From contig NC_081414.1 of the NCBI RefSeq assembly GCF_030272615.1, forward strand, positions 914,199,648 through 914,263,647: DNA of 64,000 nucleotides. Direction: 5' to 3'. The notes under the pieces were generated by a model. It had not been told where the DNA came from and ran no database searches. It saw only the letters and a program-made list of their open reading frames with translations. Positions 1-11,433 of the stretch are shown in pieces. Origin of the DNA: Cryptomeria japonica (lineage: Eukaryota; Streptophyta; Pinopsida; Cupressales; Cupressaceae). The translations under genes were made by a program, and so were the position numbers. Position 1 is the stretch's first letter; every line of letters starts with the position of its first letter.

Positions 1-520
1 CATTTGTAGCCGATGTTCCAGTTATTTTCTTGTATAGCACGTCTCTGATCTTCACACCAGAATTTCCCTGCAAACATATAATAACAACAGAAACAAAATT
101 ACTCCCATCATTAACTACTACTGTTGAAGCTTATTCTGTAGTAACATGAGAAAATATATACCTTTGTAGGAATTCCATATGGAGAATAATATTGGTCAAT
201 TAGAACAAGATTTCGTACGTTGTCCAGTTTTACATTTTGGAATGTTATACCAGTTGCACAACTATTCCTTCCCTTACTGGTTTTGATCCTTACGCCATTG
301 TGTGTTTCTTGAAAAGAAACTCCAGAAACTCCACTTACTGTTATGTTCTTTACAGCAGCAAGGGCGATATCTTCACCAAGACTTCCAATACTTCATTATA
401 TACAACACAAAACCAAAATTCTATCAGTACCCAGTATTGTTTTCTAAGATATGAATTCATGAAAATAAAAAGCGTATATTTATGAATGCTACCTATTATC
501 ACCAGATTCCATGCCCTGCC

Positions 521-779
521 TGTTAGAATAGTCTAGTAATTTCTACCATCATCTAGATGGTTTCTAGATAGTTTAGTTGCTTCCACCACCGTCCAACATT
601 AATGGCAAATCCAGAAAGCTCTCCAATGGCAGTGATTCTAGATCATTCTCTGCAGACCTCTATAAATAGAGGCGATGTAACCCATTCTTGTAAGCAACAA
701 AAAATACATGTTTGCTTCATGTACAGCTGTACACTTGCGTAACATCTATTATGTCTCTTAAATGCCTCTGCCCACTTCA
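521..779 (+). repeat. 5' LTR of copia-1
   Basis: A 259-bp LTR bounded by TG and CA. It holds a TATA-like box (tataaata, 661-668). It differs from the 3' LTR at about 14 positions counted by eye, close to 95% identity, so the insertion is not recent. Confidence 0.93.
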
Positions 780-782
780 TAG

Positions 783-794
783 TGGTATCAGAGC
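783..794 (+). promoter_or_regulatory. Primer-binding site of copia-1
   Basis: The 12-base sequence tggtatcagagc lies three bases past the 5' LTR. It is complementary to the 3' end of plant initiator methionine tRNA, the usual primer for Ty1-copia elements. Confidence 0.9.
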
Positions 795-1215
795 CAGCAT
801 TTATTGCAGCCTGTAGGAGAAAAGACTATTTGGTGGAAAAACATAAAGAGATTGCAGATTGGAGGTTCGAGGAAGCAAGAAAAGTAAGAACTCTAAAAAA
901 GGGAAGACATAGCCAGCAAAGGAACTGCAGACCAAGGAAAGCTAAGCACTTTGCCCAGGCAACAAAAATTGCAGCAGTTTAAAGCAGTAAAAGACAAAGA
1001 TCGTTGACAAAATCTGAGGAAGACCAAGTTGTCTTAAGTAGAAGCCGATTGAAGAGACCACTGGAAATACAGATATGAGGACGGATTGCCATCATCATCA
1101 ACAGAAAGGGTGCCGAAAAAGTGAAAGAGGCCGCAGCCAAACAAGGAGGAGATTAGTCATATATCTGAAGAAGAAGAAGAGTTGTTGAAGCATAAAGTAC
1201 AATCATGGTATAAGT

Positions 1216-2136
1216 ATGAATTATATGCAACCTCTGATTCCAGTGTTTACAGGAAAGAATTATGATACTTGGGCAATAAGAGTGAAGACATTATTTCGTT
1301 CTCAAAAATTGTTGGATATAGTAGAGAAAGGGTTTGTAGAACCACAAAATGAGGCACCATTAACCCTAAATGAAAAGAATAAGCTTAAGGAGAATAGGAA
1401 GAAGGACATAAGGGCCTTACAAATTATTCAACAAGGTATGGATGATACTGTTCTTGCTAGAATTAGTGGAGTTACTTCAGCCAAGAAAGCATGAGAAATA
1501 TTAGAGACAACATACCAAGGAACAAGTAAGGTTAAAGTAGCAAAGTTGCAAGCACTTAGAAGGGATTTTGAAAATCTTCAAATGAAAGAATTTGATTCAG
1601 TAGAACAATTTTCAGTTCAAGTTATGAATGTGGTTAATCAAATTAGATTAAATGGTAATGAGCTAACAGATCAAAAAGTTGTACAAAAAATTCTTAGAAG
1701 TTTGCCTAGCAAGTTTGATACTATTGTGGTTGCAATTGAAGAATCTAAAGGCTTGTCAAAATTGCCTATAGATGAGTTGTTTGGATCATTTTACAATCAT
1801 GAATACAGGTTGAACAAGAATAGGAATTCTTCATTAGAGAATGCCTTCAAGTCACAGATGACATTTGACAGAGGCAAAGGAAGAGGAAATTCAAGATTTA
1901 GAGTAAGAGGAAGAGGCAATTTTCAAAGAGAGGAAAGAAGAAGTCCTGAACTAGGAGGAAGGAGAAATCAAAGTATCAACACAAGAGGACGTAGCAATAA
2001 TCAATAATCACAAAGGTATGATAAATCCTATATTCAATGTTACTACTGCAAGAAGTATGGACACTTTTCTAGTGAATGTCAAAAGAAACAAGTTGAGATA
2101 GGAAAGCAAAATGCAAATTTTTCTGAAAATAGTTGA
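1216..2136 (+). pseudogene. copia-1 gag remnant
   Basis: The Gag-like reading frame starts at an ATG at 1216 with a FTGKNYDTW motif typical of copia gag N-termini. It continues through a leucine-rich middle and an Arg/Gly-rich stretch to a CCHC zinc knuckle (2038-2079, CYYCKKYGHFSSEC), which binds RNA in the capsid. The frame is broken by stops: TGA after SAKKA near 1492 where Trp is expected (TGG to TGA), TAA near 2005, and TGA near 2134. One reading frame holds across the whole stretch, so substitutions rather than indels caused the damage here. Confidence 0.88.
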
Positions 2137-4578
2137 GAAACATTGTTTATTACATGTCATATAGCACAAGAAAGTCCAAGTGATTCTTGGTTTCTAGATA
2201 GCAGGTGTAGCAATCACATGACAAGAAATAGAGATTTATTTGATTACTTGGATAACTCAATTAAATCAGAAGTGAAATTAGGTAATAATGACACCATGGA
2301 AGTAATGGGAAAAGGTGTAATAAATGTGATGACAAATTTTGGTAAGAGGACTATTCCTGATGTTTATTATGTACTAGGTTTGAAACATAATCTCATAAGT
2401 GTGGGTCAACTTGTTCAAAAAGGTTATAAGGTTATCTTTGAGAATAATGTGTGTACTATATTTGATAAATCTCCTAGTAACATGATAATTGAAAGGATTG
2501 AAATGACAAGGAATAGGATGTATCCACTTCGAATGAAGAGTGAAAAGGTTGGAGAAGCTGAAGTGAATTTCAAGGCAACTTGTTTGGATCAAGCATGGGT
2601 ATGGCATTTAAGGTATGGTCATCTTAACTTCAAAGGATCATCTTTATTGCAGCAAAAGAAAATGGTAAGATGATTACCCCCAATTAAAGAGCCACTAAAT
2701 TCATGTAATAGTTATATTTTGGCTAAACAACATAGAGATAAATTTCCAAAAGGGATGTCATATAAAGCATGGAAACCTCTAGAGATTGTGCATACAGATA
2801 TATGTGGTGCAATACAAACACCATCATTAGGTGGGAGTATTTATTTTTTAACTTTTATTGATGATTTTAGTAGAAAACTATGGGTTTATTTCCTTAAGTA
2901 CAAATCAGAAGCATTTGGAAAATTCAAAGAGTTTAGAGCATTAGTTGAGAAGAAAAGTGGCCTAGCCACCAAGGTATTGAGATCAGATAGATGTGGAGAA
3001 TACAAATCAAATGAGTTCTTAGATTATTGCAAGTATCATGGAATAAAGAAACAATTCACTATGAGTTACACACTTCAACAAAATGGTGTTGCAGAAAGAA
3101 AAAATAGAACAATAATGGAAATGGCAAGGAGTGTGTTGAAGGGAAAGAACTTACCAAATGAATATTGGGCTGAAATAGTAGCTTATGCAGTATATATCTT
3201 AGATAAGAGTCCAACAAAAAATGTAAAAGACAAGGTTCCACGACAAGAATGGAGTGGTAAGTCTCATTGTGTATCTCATTTTAGAATTTTTGGATGTGTT
3301 GCATTTGCACATGTGCCTAAGGAAATAAGAAGTAAGCTTGATGATAGAGGTGAGAAATGCATATTTATTGGGTATTGTGAACAATCCAAAGCGTATAAGT
3401 TGTTTAATCCCATCACTAGGAAGGTTATCATTAGTAGAGATGTTGTTTTTAAAGAAGAAGAAGCCTAGGATGGAAGTATAGACAAAGCAATCATAGGTAC
3501 TATAGCAATACCTTATGATGAAGAGGAAGGAAAAGAACAAGGAAGCCAAGGAGATCAATTGCATGAACAAGAAGAAACTTCGTCAAGCAAACCACAAGGT
3601 AAAAACTCAGAAGGGATCTTGAACAAGATGAATCTTCAACTCATTCCTCTCCTAATTCACAAGTAAGTAATGACCCTAATCCTACGCTTGCATCATTAAG
3701 ATCAAGAAATAGAAATAAGAAAACTAGAAGTCTACAAGAAATTTATGATCAAGGAGATGGAATAGATTTGCAATCAAACTTTGCTTTATTTACTCACAAT
3801 CGTACATATTTTAAAGATGCAATTAAAGAGAATGTTGGGTTAAAGCAATGAATGAAGAAATAGAATCAATAGAAAAGAATGACACATGGGAATTAGTAGA
3901 TTTTCCAAAGGGAAAATAATGCATAGGAGTAAAATGGGTTTACAAGACTAAATTTAATGCAAATGGAGATATAGAAAAGCACAAGGCAAGGTTAGTAGCC
4001 AAGGGAATTACACAACAATATGGACTAGATTATAATGAAACATTTGCACCCATCGCAAGACTTGATATAGTTGGAATGGTATTAGCTATAGCAGCTCAAA
4101 ACAAGTGGAAGGTTTACCAAATGGATGTCAAATCAACTTTCTTAAATGGTTTTCTAGAAGAAGAAGTTTATGCACAATAACCACCAAGATATGAGAAAAA
4201 TGGGCAAGAAGATAAGGTGTGCAGGTTGAAAAAGACACTCTATGGACTAAAGCAAGCACCTAGAGCATGGTATAGTCAGATTGATACATACATGATGAAT
4301 AATGGATTCAATAGAAGCAGTTGTGATCCTACACTATACATGAAGGACAACAAACAAGGTCAGATTCTAATTGTTTGTTTATATGTTGATGATTTGATCT
4401 TTACTAGAGGTTTATCTACTAATGAGTTTAAAATAGAAATGATAAAGGAATCTGAGATGACAAATTTGGGATTAATGAGAAATTTTCTTGAAATTGAAGG
4501 TATACAAAATAATAAAGGGATTTTAATTTGTCAAACAAATTATGCAAAGGATGTATTGAAGAAGTTTAGAATGATAAA

Positions 4579-4622
4579 TTGCTAAGCTTTGTCCCTATAG
4601 CAATAGGGACAAAGCTTAGCAA
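4579..4622. repeat. Perfect 20-bp inverted repeat within copia-1 RT
   Basis: The arms 4579-4598 and 4603-4622 are exact reverse complements separated by a 4-base spacer (agca). Only the right arm reads as expected copia protein (IGTKLSK), so the left arm looks like an inverted copy of it. Confidence 0.93.
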
Positions 4623-4635
4623 AGAAGATAAAGAG

Positions 4636-4747
4636 TACAAAATTGATTCAACCATATTTAGAAGACTTGTTGGAAGCTTGATGTATCTCACTACAAAATT
4701 GATTCAACCATATTTAGAAGACTTGTTGGAAGCTTGATGTATCTCAC
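4636..4747 (+). repeat. 56-bp tandem duplication in copia-1 pol
   Basis: Two back-to-back 56-bp copies (4636-4691 and 4692-4747) that are essentially identical. Because 56 is not a multiple of three, the second copy shifts the frame in the RT/RNase H connection (the RRLVGSLMYLTT motif appears twice). Confidence 0.93.
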
Positions 4748-5391
4748 TACAACTAGGCCAGATATTATATATGGAGTCATTTTGATATCTAGATTTATAG
4801 ATACACGTAAGAATTTGCATTGACAAGTTGGAAAGAAAATATTGAGGTATATCACAGGGACAATAGACTATGGGATATTGTATTCCACAACAAATAATTT
4901 TGAATTGATAGGATATACAGATAGCAATTTTGCAAGGAGCATTGATGATCGAAAGAGTACTTTAGGTTATGCATTTCACCTTGGAATAGGAGTTGTTGCA
5001 TGGGCATAAAAAAAACAACCTATAGTGACTATTTCATCCGCCAAAGAAGAATATGTAGCAGGAACATCAAGGACGTGTCAAACAGTATGGATGTGAAGGA
5101 TCTTGATGGACTTAAAGCATAATAAAAAGGAGTCAACAACAATCTACCGTGATAATAAGTCAACAATTGCACTATCAAAAAATCATGTCTTTCACAAAAG
5201 AAGCAAGCACATTGATAGGAGGTACCACTTCATCTTAGAATTGGTTAATAATGGAGAAATCAACTTGAAGTATTGTAGATCTAAAGAACAATTGGTAGAC
5301 ATATTCACAAAGGCATTAGCACAAGAACAGTTTGAATATTTAAGAGAAAAAATTGAATATTGTGTAAATAGCAATGTAATTAGTAGAAATT

Positions 5392-5400
5392 AGGGGGGAG
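5392..5400 (+). promoter_or_regulatory. Polypurine tract of copia-1
   Basis: The purine run aggggggag sits directly against the 3' LTR start at 5401, the position from which plus-strand DNA synthesis is primed. Confidence 0.88.
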
Positions 5401-5659
5401 TGTTAGAATAGTCTAGTAATTTCTACCATCATCTAGATGGTATTTAGATAGTCTAGTTGCTTCCACCACCACCCAACATTAATGGCAAATCTAGAAAGAT
5501 CTCCTATGGCAGTGATTCTAGATCATTCTCTGCAGACCTCTATAAATAAAGGCGATGTAACCCATTCTTGTAAGCAATAAAAAATACATGTTTGCTTCAT
5601 GTACAGCAGTACACTTGTGTAACATCTGTTATGTCTCTTAAATGCCTCTGCCCATTTCA
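5401..5659 (+). repeat. 3' LTR of copia-1
   Basis: A 259-bp partner of the LTR at 521-779, with the same TG and CA ends. It is followed by ttgcc, the changed copy of the target duplication, and then by resumed polygalacturonase exon 6 sequence. Confidence 0.94.
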
Positions 5660-6635
5660 TTGCCCACATGTAACTCCTTCAATATCAACATTGAATGATC
5701 TTGGCCCAATAGAAATACAGTCGTCTCCTGAAAATAAATAATAAAGCTACTTTATTAAGAACTCCTCCCACAAATAAATATTTGATTAAAATCAATTTCA
5801 TTCATCAATATGTTCATTATCCATCACCTAAAAATCATTCATCATATGAATTAACAAAAGTCACCTGTTCCTACAATAATGTCTCAAATTTTAACATTGG
5901 AAGACTGTCCCACGTGAATTCCATCAATATTGGGACTGCCACCCAGAGCCTTAATAGTCACACCTTAAACCTCAACATTATTGTAGCTATTGAAGTCTAC
6001 ATGAAACTGCTTGTTGTTGATTGAGGTGATCTTTTTTACTATGGTATTCGTGGTCCTTGTAAATCTCAATGTCTGTTTACCAAGGAGAACAAATTCATCA
6101 AATATTATAAAATCTAATAATAATTTAATTTGTTCCAAATGAGGTGGTGTAGATTTTTTAAATAATCAATAGTACTAGAGAGATAAAAGTAGCACCATGT
6201 GTCCATTCTGATTTGTCTTCTGCAAATACAAAATATATAAAATCATAGTCAGCCAAAGAAAATGACATATTCAAGATCAATTTTAAAAGCTATGACAATG
6301 CAAGAATCCTTGGGCGAATAAAATGACTAATAAAAGCTAAAAATGTAATACTAAAGTAGGTTTTTATTATGAATTTAGTTTAGTTTTGTCAATTAGGTGA
6401 TATGTTTGGGTTGTCATTCACAGACCTTCTATATCATTACTTGTATTTGAATAAAGAGATTCTTTTCATATATTATGAAAACTCTCAAGTCTCTAGAATT
6501 AATTATATTAAAGAATATGTTGCATTTGAATTCCCATCGTTGATACCTTTTCATTCATCTTTGTCCACCAAGAAGCTCCTCGACCATCTAAAATTCCTCT
6601 ACCTTCAACTGCAGCCAATAATTTTTGCTCTTTAT

Positions 6636-6943
6636 TGAAGATAACGATGAATGATGCATTGGAGTTGATCGTTGGAGGAAATAAAACAACTTTCTTGTTT
6701 TATTTGTTTTTGTTAATCAACAATCTTATTGCTAAGATAGGATAGAATAAGTTTTATAGTTTTAGATATAAAACAATTTTTTTAGTTTTATTGTTTTATT
6801 GTTTTAAGTTTTTGGTTTTTCTATTCTTAGGAAAATGATTGTCTATAAGGCAATTACTATTATTGTAATTTTGGTGAGAGTTTTTTTTGTGTTAATTCTC
6901 TTTCAGTTTGTCACTGTATTTTGAATATTTTAACAATCTTTCA
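6636..6943 (+). repeat. 5' LTR of copia-2
   Basis: A 308-bp LTR, TG to CA. It lacks a 49-bp stretch that the 3' LTR carries near its end (about 11325-11373), and differs by a short TTTTATTG-type indel. Otherwise only a handful of substitutions separate the two LTRs. Confidence 0.9.
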
Positions 6944-6945
6944 TT

Positions 6946-6957
6946 TGGTATTAGAGC
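6946..6957 (+). promoter_or_regulatory. Primer-binding site of copia-2
   Basis: The sequence tggtattagagc lies two bases after the 5' LTR. It matches the initiator-Met tRNA site with one C-to-T change. Confidence 0.85.
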
Positions 6958-7014
6958 AGGTTGCAAGAATTCTGATTGTGCAGATTCCAGGTTGGAACAA
7001 CAGTTATCTTCAGA

Positions 7015-7881
7015 TGGCTAATGGAAAAGATTTAGCATTTCAGCTTCCATTGTTTACTGGAGAAAACTATGATTATTGGAGTATCAAGATGAAGACCCTA
7101 ATTTTATCCCAAGATCTTTGGGAATTTGTGGAAGGTGGATACACAAAACCTGTTGATCAGAATGCATTCAAGACATGGACACCTCAACAAAAAAATCAGC
7201 TAAGAAGATAGAAAGAAGGATAACAAAGCTCTTTTCACCATTCAATTTGCCTTGGATGTATTAATTTTTCCTCGAATTGCCAGTCTGACAAAATCAAAGG
7301 ATGCATGGGAGACTCTACAAACTACATACCAAGGTACAGATAAAATCAAATTGGTAAGACTTCAAACTTTTTGAAGAGAATTTGAAAATTTGAGGATGAA
7401 AGAATCTGAGTCCATTCATGAATTTATTACTAGGACTCAAGGTATAATGAATCAGCTTAGGACTCAAGGTGAAACTATATCAGATCATAAAATTGTAGAA
7501 ATTTTTTTGAGGTCTCTTCCTCCTAAATTTGATCCAGTAGTAATTGCTATTGAAGAAAGTAAAGATCTAACTACTTTCAAAGTTGCAGAATTAATTGGTT
7601 CTTTGCAGTCTCATGAAGAGCGCATGCAGCGTTCTATGGAGATTTTTGTTCAAGCTTTCCAGTCTTCTATGAATATTGAGGAAAAATCCAAATCTCCTCC
7701 CTCTCATACTGCTAAATTTCAAGGTGAATCTTCTGGAAATAACAGAGGAAGAGGTAGAGGAAGAGGAAGAGGAAATAATAGAGGAAGAGGATGAAGTTCT
7801 GTTGATAGAAGGAGTATTCATTGCAGATATTGTGAACAATATGGGCACTATGAATCTGAGTGTAGGAAGAAGAAATCTGAC
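7015..7881 (+). pseudogene. copia-2 gag remnant
   Basis: It begins with an ATG at 7015 followed by FQLPLFTGENYDYWSIKMKT, the copia gag N-terminal signature. A one-step frameshift occurs near 7209, after which frame 1 continues. A TGA near 7372 replaces an expected Arg (CGA to TGA), and another near 7792 ends an Arg/Gly-rich tract. The CCHC zinc knuckle (CRYCEQYGHYESEC) lies at about 7822-7863. The frame reads directly into pol without a separate start. Confidence 0.88.
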
Positions 7882-10800
7882 TTGAATAAGTCAAGAGCTA
7901 GTTATGCAGAAGAATCTTCTAATGAAAAGAATTCTACATTCTTTGCATGCAATTTAGCGAAAGAACCCCAAGAGGATGTGTGGTTCTTGGACAGTGGTTG
8001 TTCAAATCACATGACAGGTAAATCTGATTTCTTTGTCAAATTAGATGATTCAATGAGGAGTAAAGTTAAATTTGGAGATGATAAGGAGGTTGATGTAATG
8101 GGAAAAGGTACCCTTGCAGTCAAGACTAAGCAAGGAGACACTACAAATATCCATAATACTTTCTTTGTGCCAGAATTACAGCATAGTCTTTTGAGTATAG
8201 GACAACTTCTAGAAAAGAACTATAAAGTTGTATTTGAAGATAGCTGCTGTGAAATTTTTGATAAATCTAATAATCATCATCTTGTAGCAAAGACTTATAT
8301 GATAGAGAATAGATTGTTTCCTCTCAAATTGGTTTCTAGTAAGTTGCATGCACTAAAATCAACCATAGATGATTCATGGTTATGGAATCAATGCTATGGT
8401 CATCTAAATTTTCAAGGGCTAACTTTGTTGAATAAGAAAAATATGGTGTGAGGTCTTCCTCCAATCAAGGCAAAAGAAAACGTTTGTTCAGGGTGTGCAC
8501 TTGGCAAGCATCACAGAGACAGTTTTCCGGTGGGAAAATCTTGGAGAGCCAAATCTCCTCTAGAGCTTGTGCATGCTGACATCTGTGGTGATATGCAAGT
8601 GTCATCATTGGGTAAGAACCTTTATTTTTTGATATTCATTGATGATTACTCTCGCCACACTTGGTTTTATTGTTTGAAGCAAAAATATGAAGCCTTTGCA
8701 TGCTTCAAGAATTTTAAAGCACTGGCTAAGAAACAAAGTGGGTATCGTGTCGAGATAATTAGAATAGATAGAGGGGGAGAGTTTACTTCTAATGAGTTTG
8801 CTAATTTTTGTGCTAAGAATGGCATGCAAAGACAGCTTACTACCGCTTATACACCTCAGCAAAATGGTCTTGCTAAAAGAAAGAACCGTACCATTATGGA
8901 AATGGCACGGAGCATGTTGCAGACAAAAAATCTTCCAAATAGTTTTTGGGGAGAAGCAGTTGCCACTACAGTATATTTTCTCAACCGTAGTCCCACGAAA
9001 GCAGTTCAAAATCTGACTCCAAAGGAAGCCTGGAGTGGTCACAAGCCTTCCGTGACTCATCTTCACATCTTTGGATGCTTGGCATATGTGCATATTCCAA
9101 ATCAAAAGTGAAAGAATTTGGAAGCCAAATACCAACTTTGTATCTTTGTGGGCTACTCTACTGCAACTAAAGGCTACAGATTCTATAATCCCGAGACAAA
9201 GCAATGGATAGTTAGCCGGGATGTGATTTTTAATGAAGGGGGAGTATGGCAATGGAAAGATGATGTGCAAAAAAATCCATCAATAATCATAAACATAGAA
9301 GATAACAGTGTTCCTCCTCCTCTCTCCACAAGCTCAAGTGGAAGTTCTAGCTCCAGTTCCAGTCCTCCAAGCTCACCTAGTTCTTCGAGTAGCACAAATT
9401 TAGGTGAATATTCACCTCCACCGTCACCTCCGGCATCCATTCCACGAAATGTACGAAGCTTGGTTGATGTTTATCAGAGGACTACCAATATAAATCCAAT
9501 TGCTAATTTTGCTTTGTTTAGTACAATTAAAGTTGAACCCTCTGTGTATGAAGAAGCAATGAAAGAACCTATATGGGTTAATGCTATGAATGATAAAATG
9601 AATTCCATTCATGAGAATAATACTTGGGAATTAGTTCCACTTCCCAAAGGTAAGCAGGTGATTGGTGTGAAATGGATTTACAAAGTAAAATATCATGTAG
9701 ATGGTTCAGTAGAACACCATAAGGAAAGACTAGTTGCCAAAGGGTTTGCACAAACTCCTGGAGTGGATTATGCCGAAACTTTTGCTCCTGTGGCTTGACT
9801 TGACACAGTCAAGATTATATTGGCTATTGCAGTACAATACCAGTGGCCAATATTTTAGATGGATGTGAAATCAACATTCCTTAATGGTTACATAGATGAG
9901 GAAGTTTATGTGGAACAACCTATGGGTTATGAAGTTCCAGAAAAAGAACACTTAGTCTACAAGTTGAAGAAAACCCTTTATGGGTTGAAGCAAGCTCCTT
10001 GTGCCTGGTATTCTAGGATTGATAGTTATTTCATGAAGAAAGGATTCAATAGGATCCACTTAGAACCCACCTTGTATGTCCAAAATATTGGTAATGATAT
10101 TCTTATAGTTTGCCTCTATGTTGATGATTTGATTTATATTGGTAATAGAAAAGCTTTCATGGAGAAGTTTCAAGCAGAAATGAAACAAGAGTTTGAAATG
10201 TCAGATCTGAGACTTATGTACTATTTTCTTGGTGTGGAAGTACAACAAAAATTAGAAGGTATATTTATTTCTCAATCCAAGTATATAGCTGATTTATTAA
10301 AGAAGTTTAACATGGTGGCATGCAAAGCATTTGCAACCCCTGTAGCACTTGCTGAAAAACTAACCAAGGTAGATGCTAGTCCCAAGGTTGATGCAACTCA
10401 GTATAGGAGTTTGGTTGGTAGCCTCATGTATCTCACAACTAGTAGGCCTGATATTATGTATGCTGTGAGCCTCGTCTCTCGGTTCATGCAGGATCCACAT
10501 GAGTCACATTGGCAGGTTGCTAAAAGAATTTTGAGGTATGTGAGTGGTACACAGAATTTTGGCATTTAGTATTCTCCCACTGACAAGTTTGAACTAGTTG
10601 GTTACATAGATTCAAATTGGGCCAGTTCAGTGGATGATAGGAAATCAACATCTGGTTATGTTTTTTCCTTTGGCTCTGGCATTGTATCCTGGAGTAGTAA
10701 GAAACAGGCAACAGTGGCTCTTTCTTCAGCAGAAGTGGAATACATGGCAGCTTCATCAGCAAGTTCTCAAGCGGTATGGATAAGAAGGATATTGTCAAAT

Positions 10801-11103
10801 CTATATTTTGCTCCTGAGCATCCAACCACCATCTATTGTGATAATAGTAGCACTATTGCCATAACAAAGAATCTTGTGTTTCATGCAAGAACAAAACACA
10901 TCGAGATCTGCCATCACTACATTCGTGACTTGGTTCAAGATGGAGAAATGGAGTTGTAGTTTTGTCCTTCATCTGAGCAAGTTGCAAATATCTTCACCAA
11001 AGCGTTTCTAGAAGCAGCTTTTGTTATTTTTAGAAATCAGTTGGACTTACCTCCATTACCTCCATTCATCATTCAAGGGGAGTTTGAAGATAAGGATGAA
11101 TGA
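7882..11103 (+). pseudogene. copia-2 pol remnant (protease, integrase, RT, RNase H)
   Basis: In order: protease with intact DSG (7990-7998, WFLDSGCSNHMTG), integrase with its zinc region (CSGCALGKHH) and core (HADICG, FIDDYSR, PQQNGLAKRKNR), a Ser/Pro-rich linker near 9310-9440, reverse transcriptase ([21 protein letters not shown] at 10117-10128) and RNase H (DDRKSTSGYVFSFG, then SSAEVEYMA). Frame 1 is kept throughout. Stops lie near 8449, 9109, 9796, 9858, 10567 and 10957. The first three are TGA where Arg CGA is expected; the others are TAG where CAG or TGG is expected. The frame ends at a TGA just inside the 3' LTR. Confidence 0.93.
11075..11082 (+). promoter_or_regulatory. Polypurine tract of copia-2
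   Basis: The purine run aaggggag ends two bases before the 3' LTR start at 11085. Confidence 0.8.
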
Positions 11104-11433
11104 TGCATTGGAGTTGATCGCTGGAGGAAATAAAATAACTTTCTTGTTTTATTTGTTTTTGTTAATCAGCAATCTTATTGCTAAGATAGGATAGAATAAG
11201 TTTTATAGTTTTAGATATAAAACAGTGTTTTTAGTTTTATTGTTTTAAGTTTTTGTTTTTTCTATTCTTAGGAAAATGATTGTCTATAAGGCAATTACCG
11301 TTATTATAATTTTGGTGAGAGTTTTTTTTCAATATCAGTTTCAGAATACAGTTTGCATATTTATTCAATTTTGAATTTGTGTTAATTCTCTTTCAGTTTG
11401 TGAGTGTATTTTGAATATTTTAACAGTCTTTCA
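11085..11433 (+). repeat. 3' LTR of copia-2
   Basis: A 349-bp LTR, TG to CA, longer than its 5' partner by a 49-bp segment minus a small indel. It is followed by the target duplication tttat and then by polygalacturonase exon 3 sequence. Confidence 0.9.

Larger units (their letters stand above)
2143..5393 (+). pseudogene. copia-1 pol remnant (protease, integrase, RT, RNase H)
   Basis: The protease has the WFLDS...SNHMT signature, but the catalytic DSG triplet reads DSR (2197-2205), so it should be dead. Integrase follows: a WHLRYGHLNF zinc-binding region with its second Cys replaced, then the DDE core (HTDICG, FIDDFSR, NGVAERKNR). Reverse transcriptase follows ([22 protein letters not shown], then YVDD at 4382-4393), and RNase H ends it (DRKSTLGY-like; KHIDRRYHFI). 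Frame 1 holds to 3468, then frameshifts near 3600 and 3834 and a 56-bp duplication at 4636 move it. Stops near 3466, 3918, 4179 and 5008 mostly fit C-to-T or G-to-A change. Confidence 0.92.
521..5659 (+). mobile_element. Ty1-copia LTR retrotransposon (copia-1), decayed
   Basis: A complete but inactive element of 5139 bp. Paired 259-bp LTRs begin with TG and end with CA. The 5' LTR is followed by a primer-binding site and the 3' LTR is preceded by a polypurine tract. Flanks are ctgcc (516-520) and ttgcc (5660-5664), a 5-bp target duplication with one change. The paralogous locus at 37302-37383 is uninterrupted, which confirms the insertion point inside exon 6 of the polygalacturonase copy. Coding order is gag, protease, integrase, reverse transcriptase, RNase H, which is the copia order. 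Premature stops and frameshifts rule out autonomous activity. I did not assign a lineage. Confidence 0.95.
6636..11433 (+). mobile_element. Ty1-copia LTR retrotransposon (copia-2), decayed
   Basis: A 4798-bp element inserted into exon 3 of the polygalacturonase pseudogene. The exact 5-bp target duplication tttat flanks it (6631-6635 and 11434-11438), and joining the flanks recreates the sequence seen near 38300 in the intact paralogue. LTRs, primer-binding site, gag, complete pol domain order and polypurine tract are all present. Apart from one frameshift in gag, a single reading frame runs to about 11103, interrupted by eight stop codons. It is better preserved than copia-1, with an intact protease DSG, which suggests slower or shorter decay. 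Confidence 0.95.

Noticed and set aside
782-982. 66-codon ORF just after the 5' LTR of copia-1
   Set aside because: It overlaps the primer-binding site and leader; the copia gag signature starts at 1216.
7591-7848. Ser-rich minus-strand ORF opposite copia-2 gag
   Set aside because: It is the shadow of the Arg/Gly-rich gag tail on the other strand.
8605-9270. 221-codon minus-strand ORF opposite copia-2 integrase
   Set aside because: It lies opposite a clear integrase domain and has no recognisable motif.
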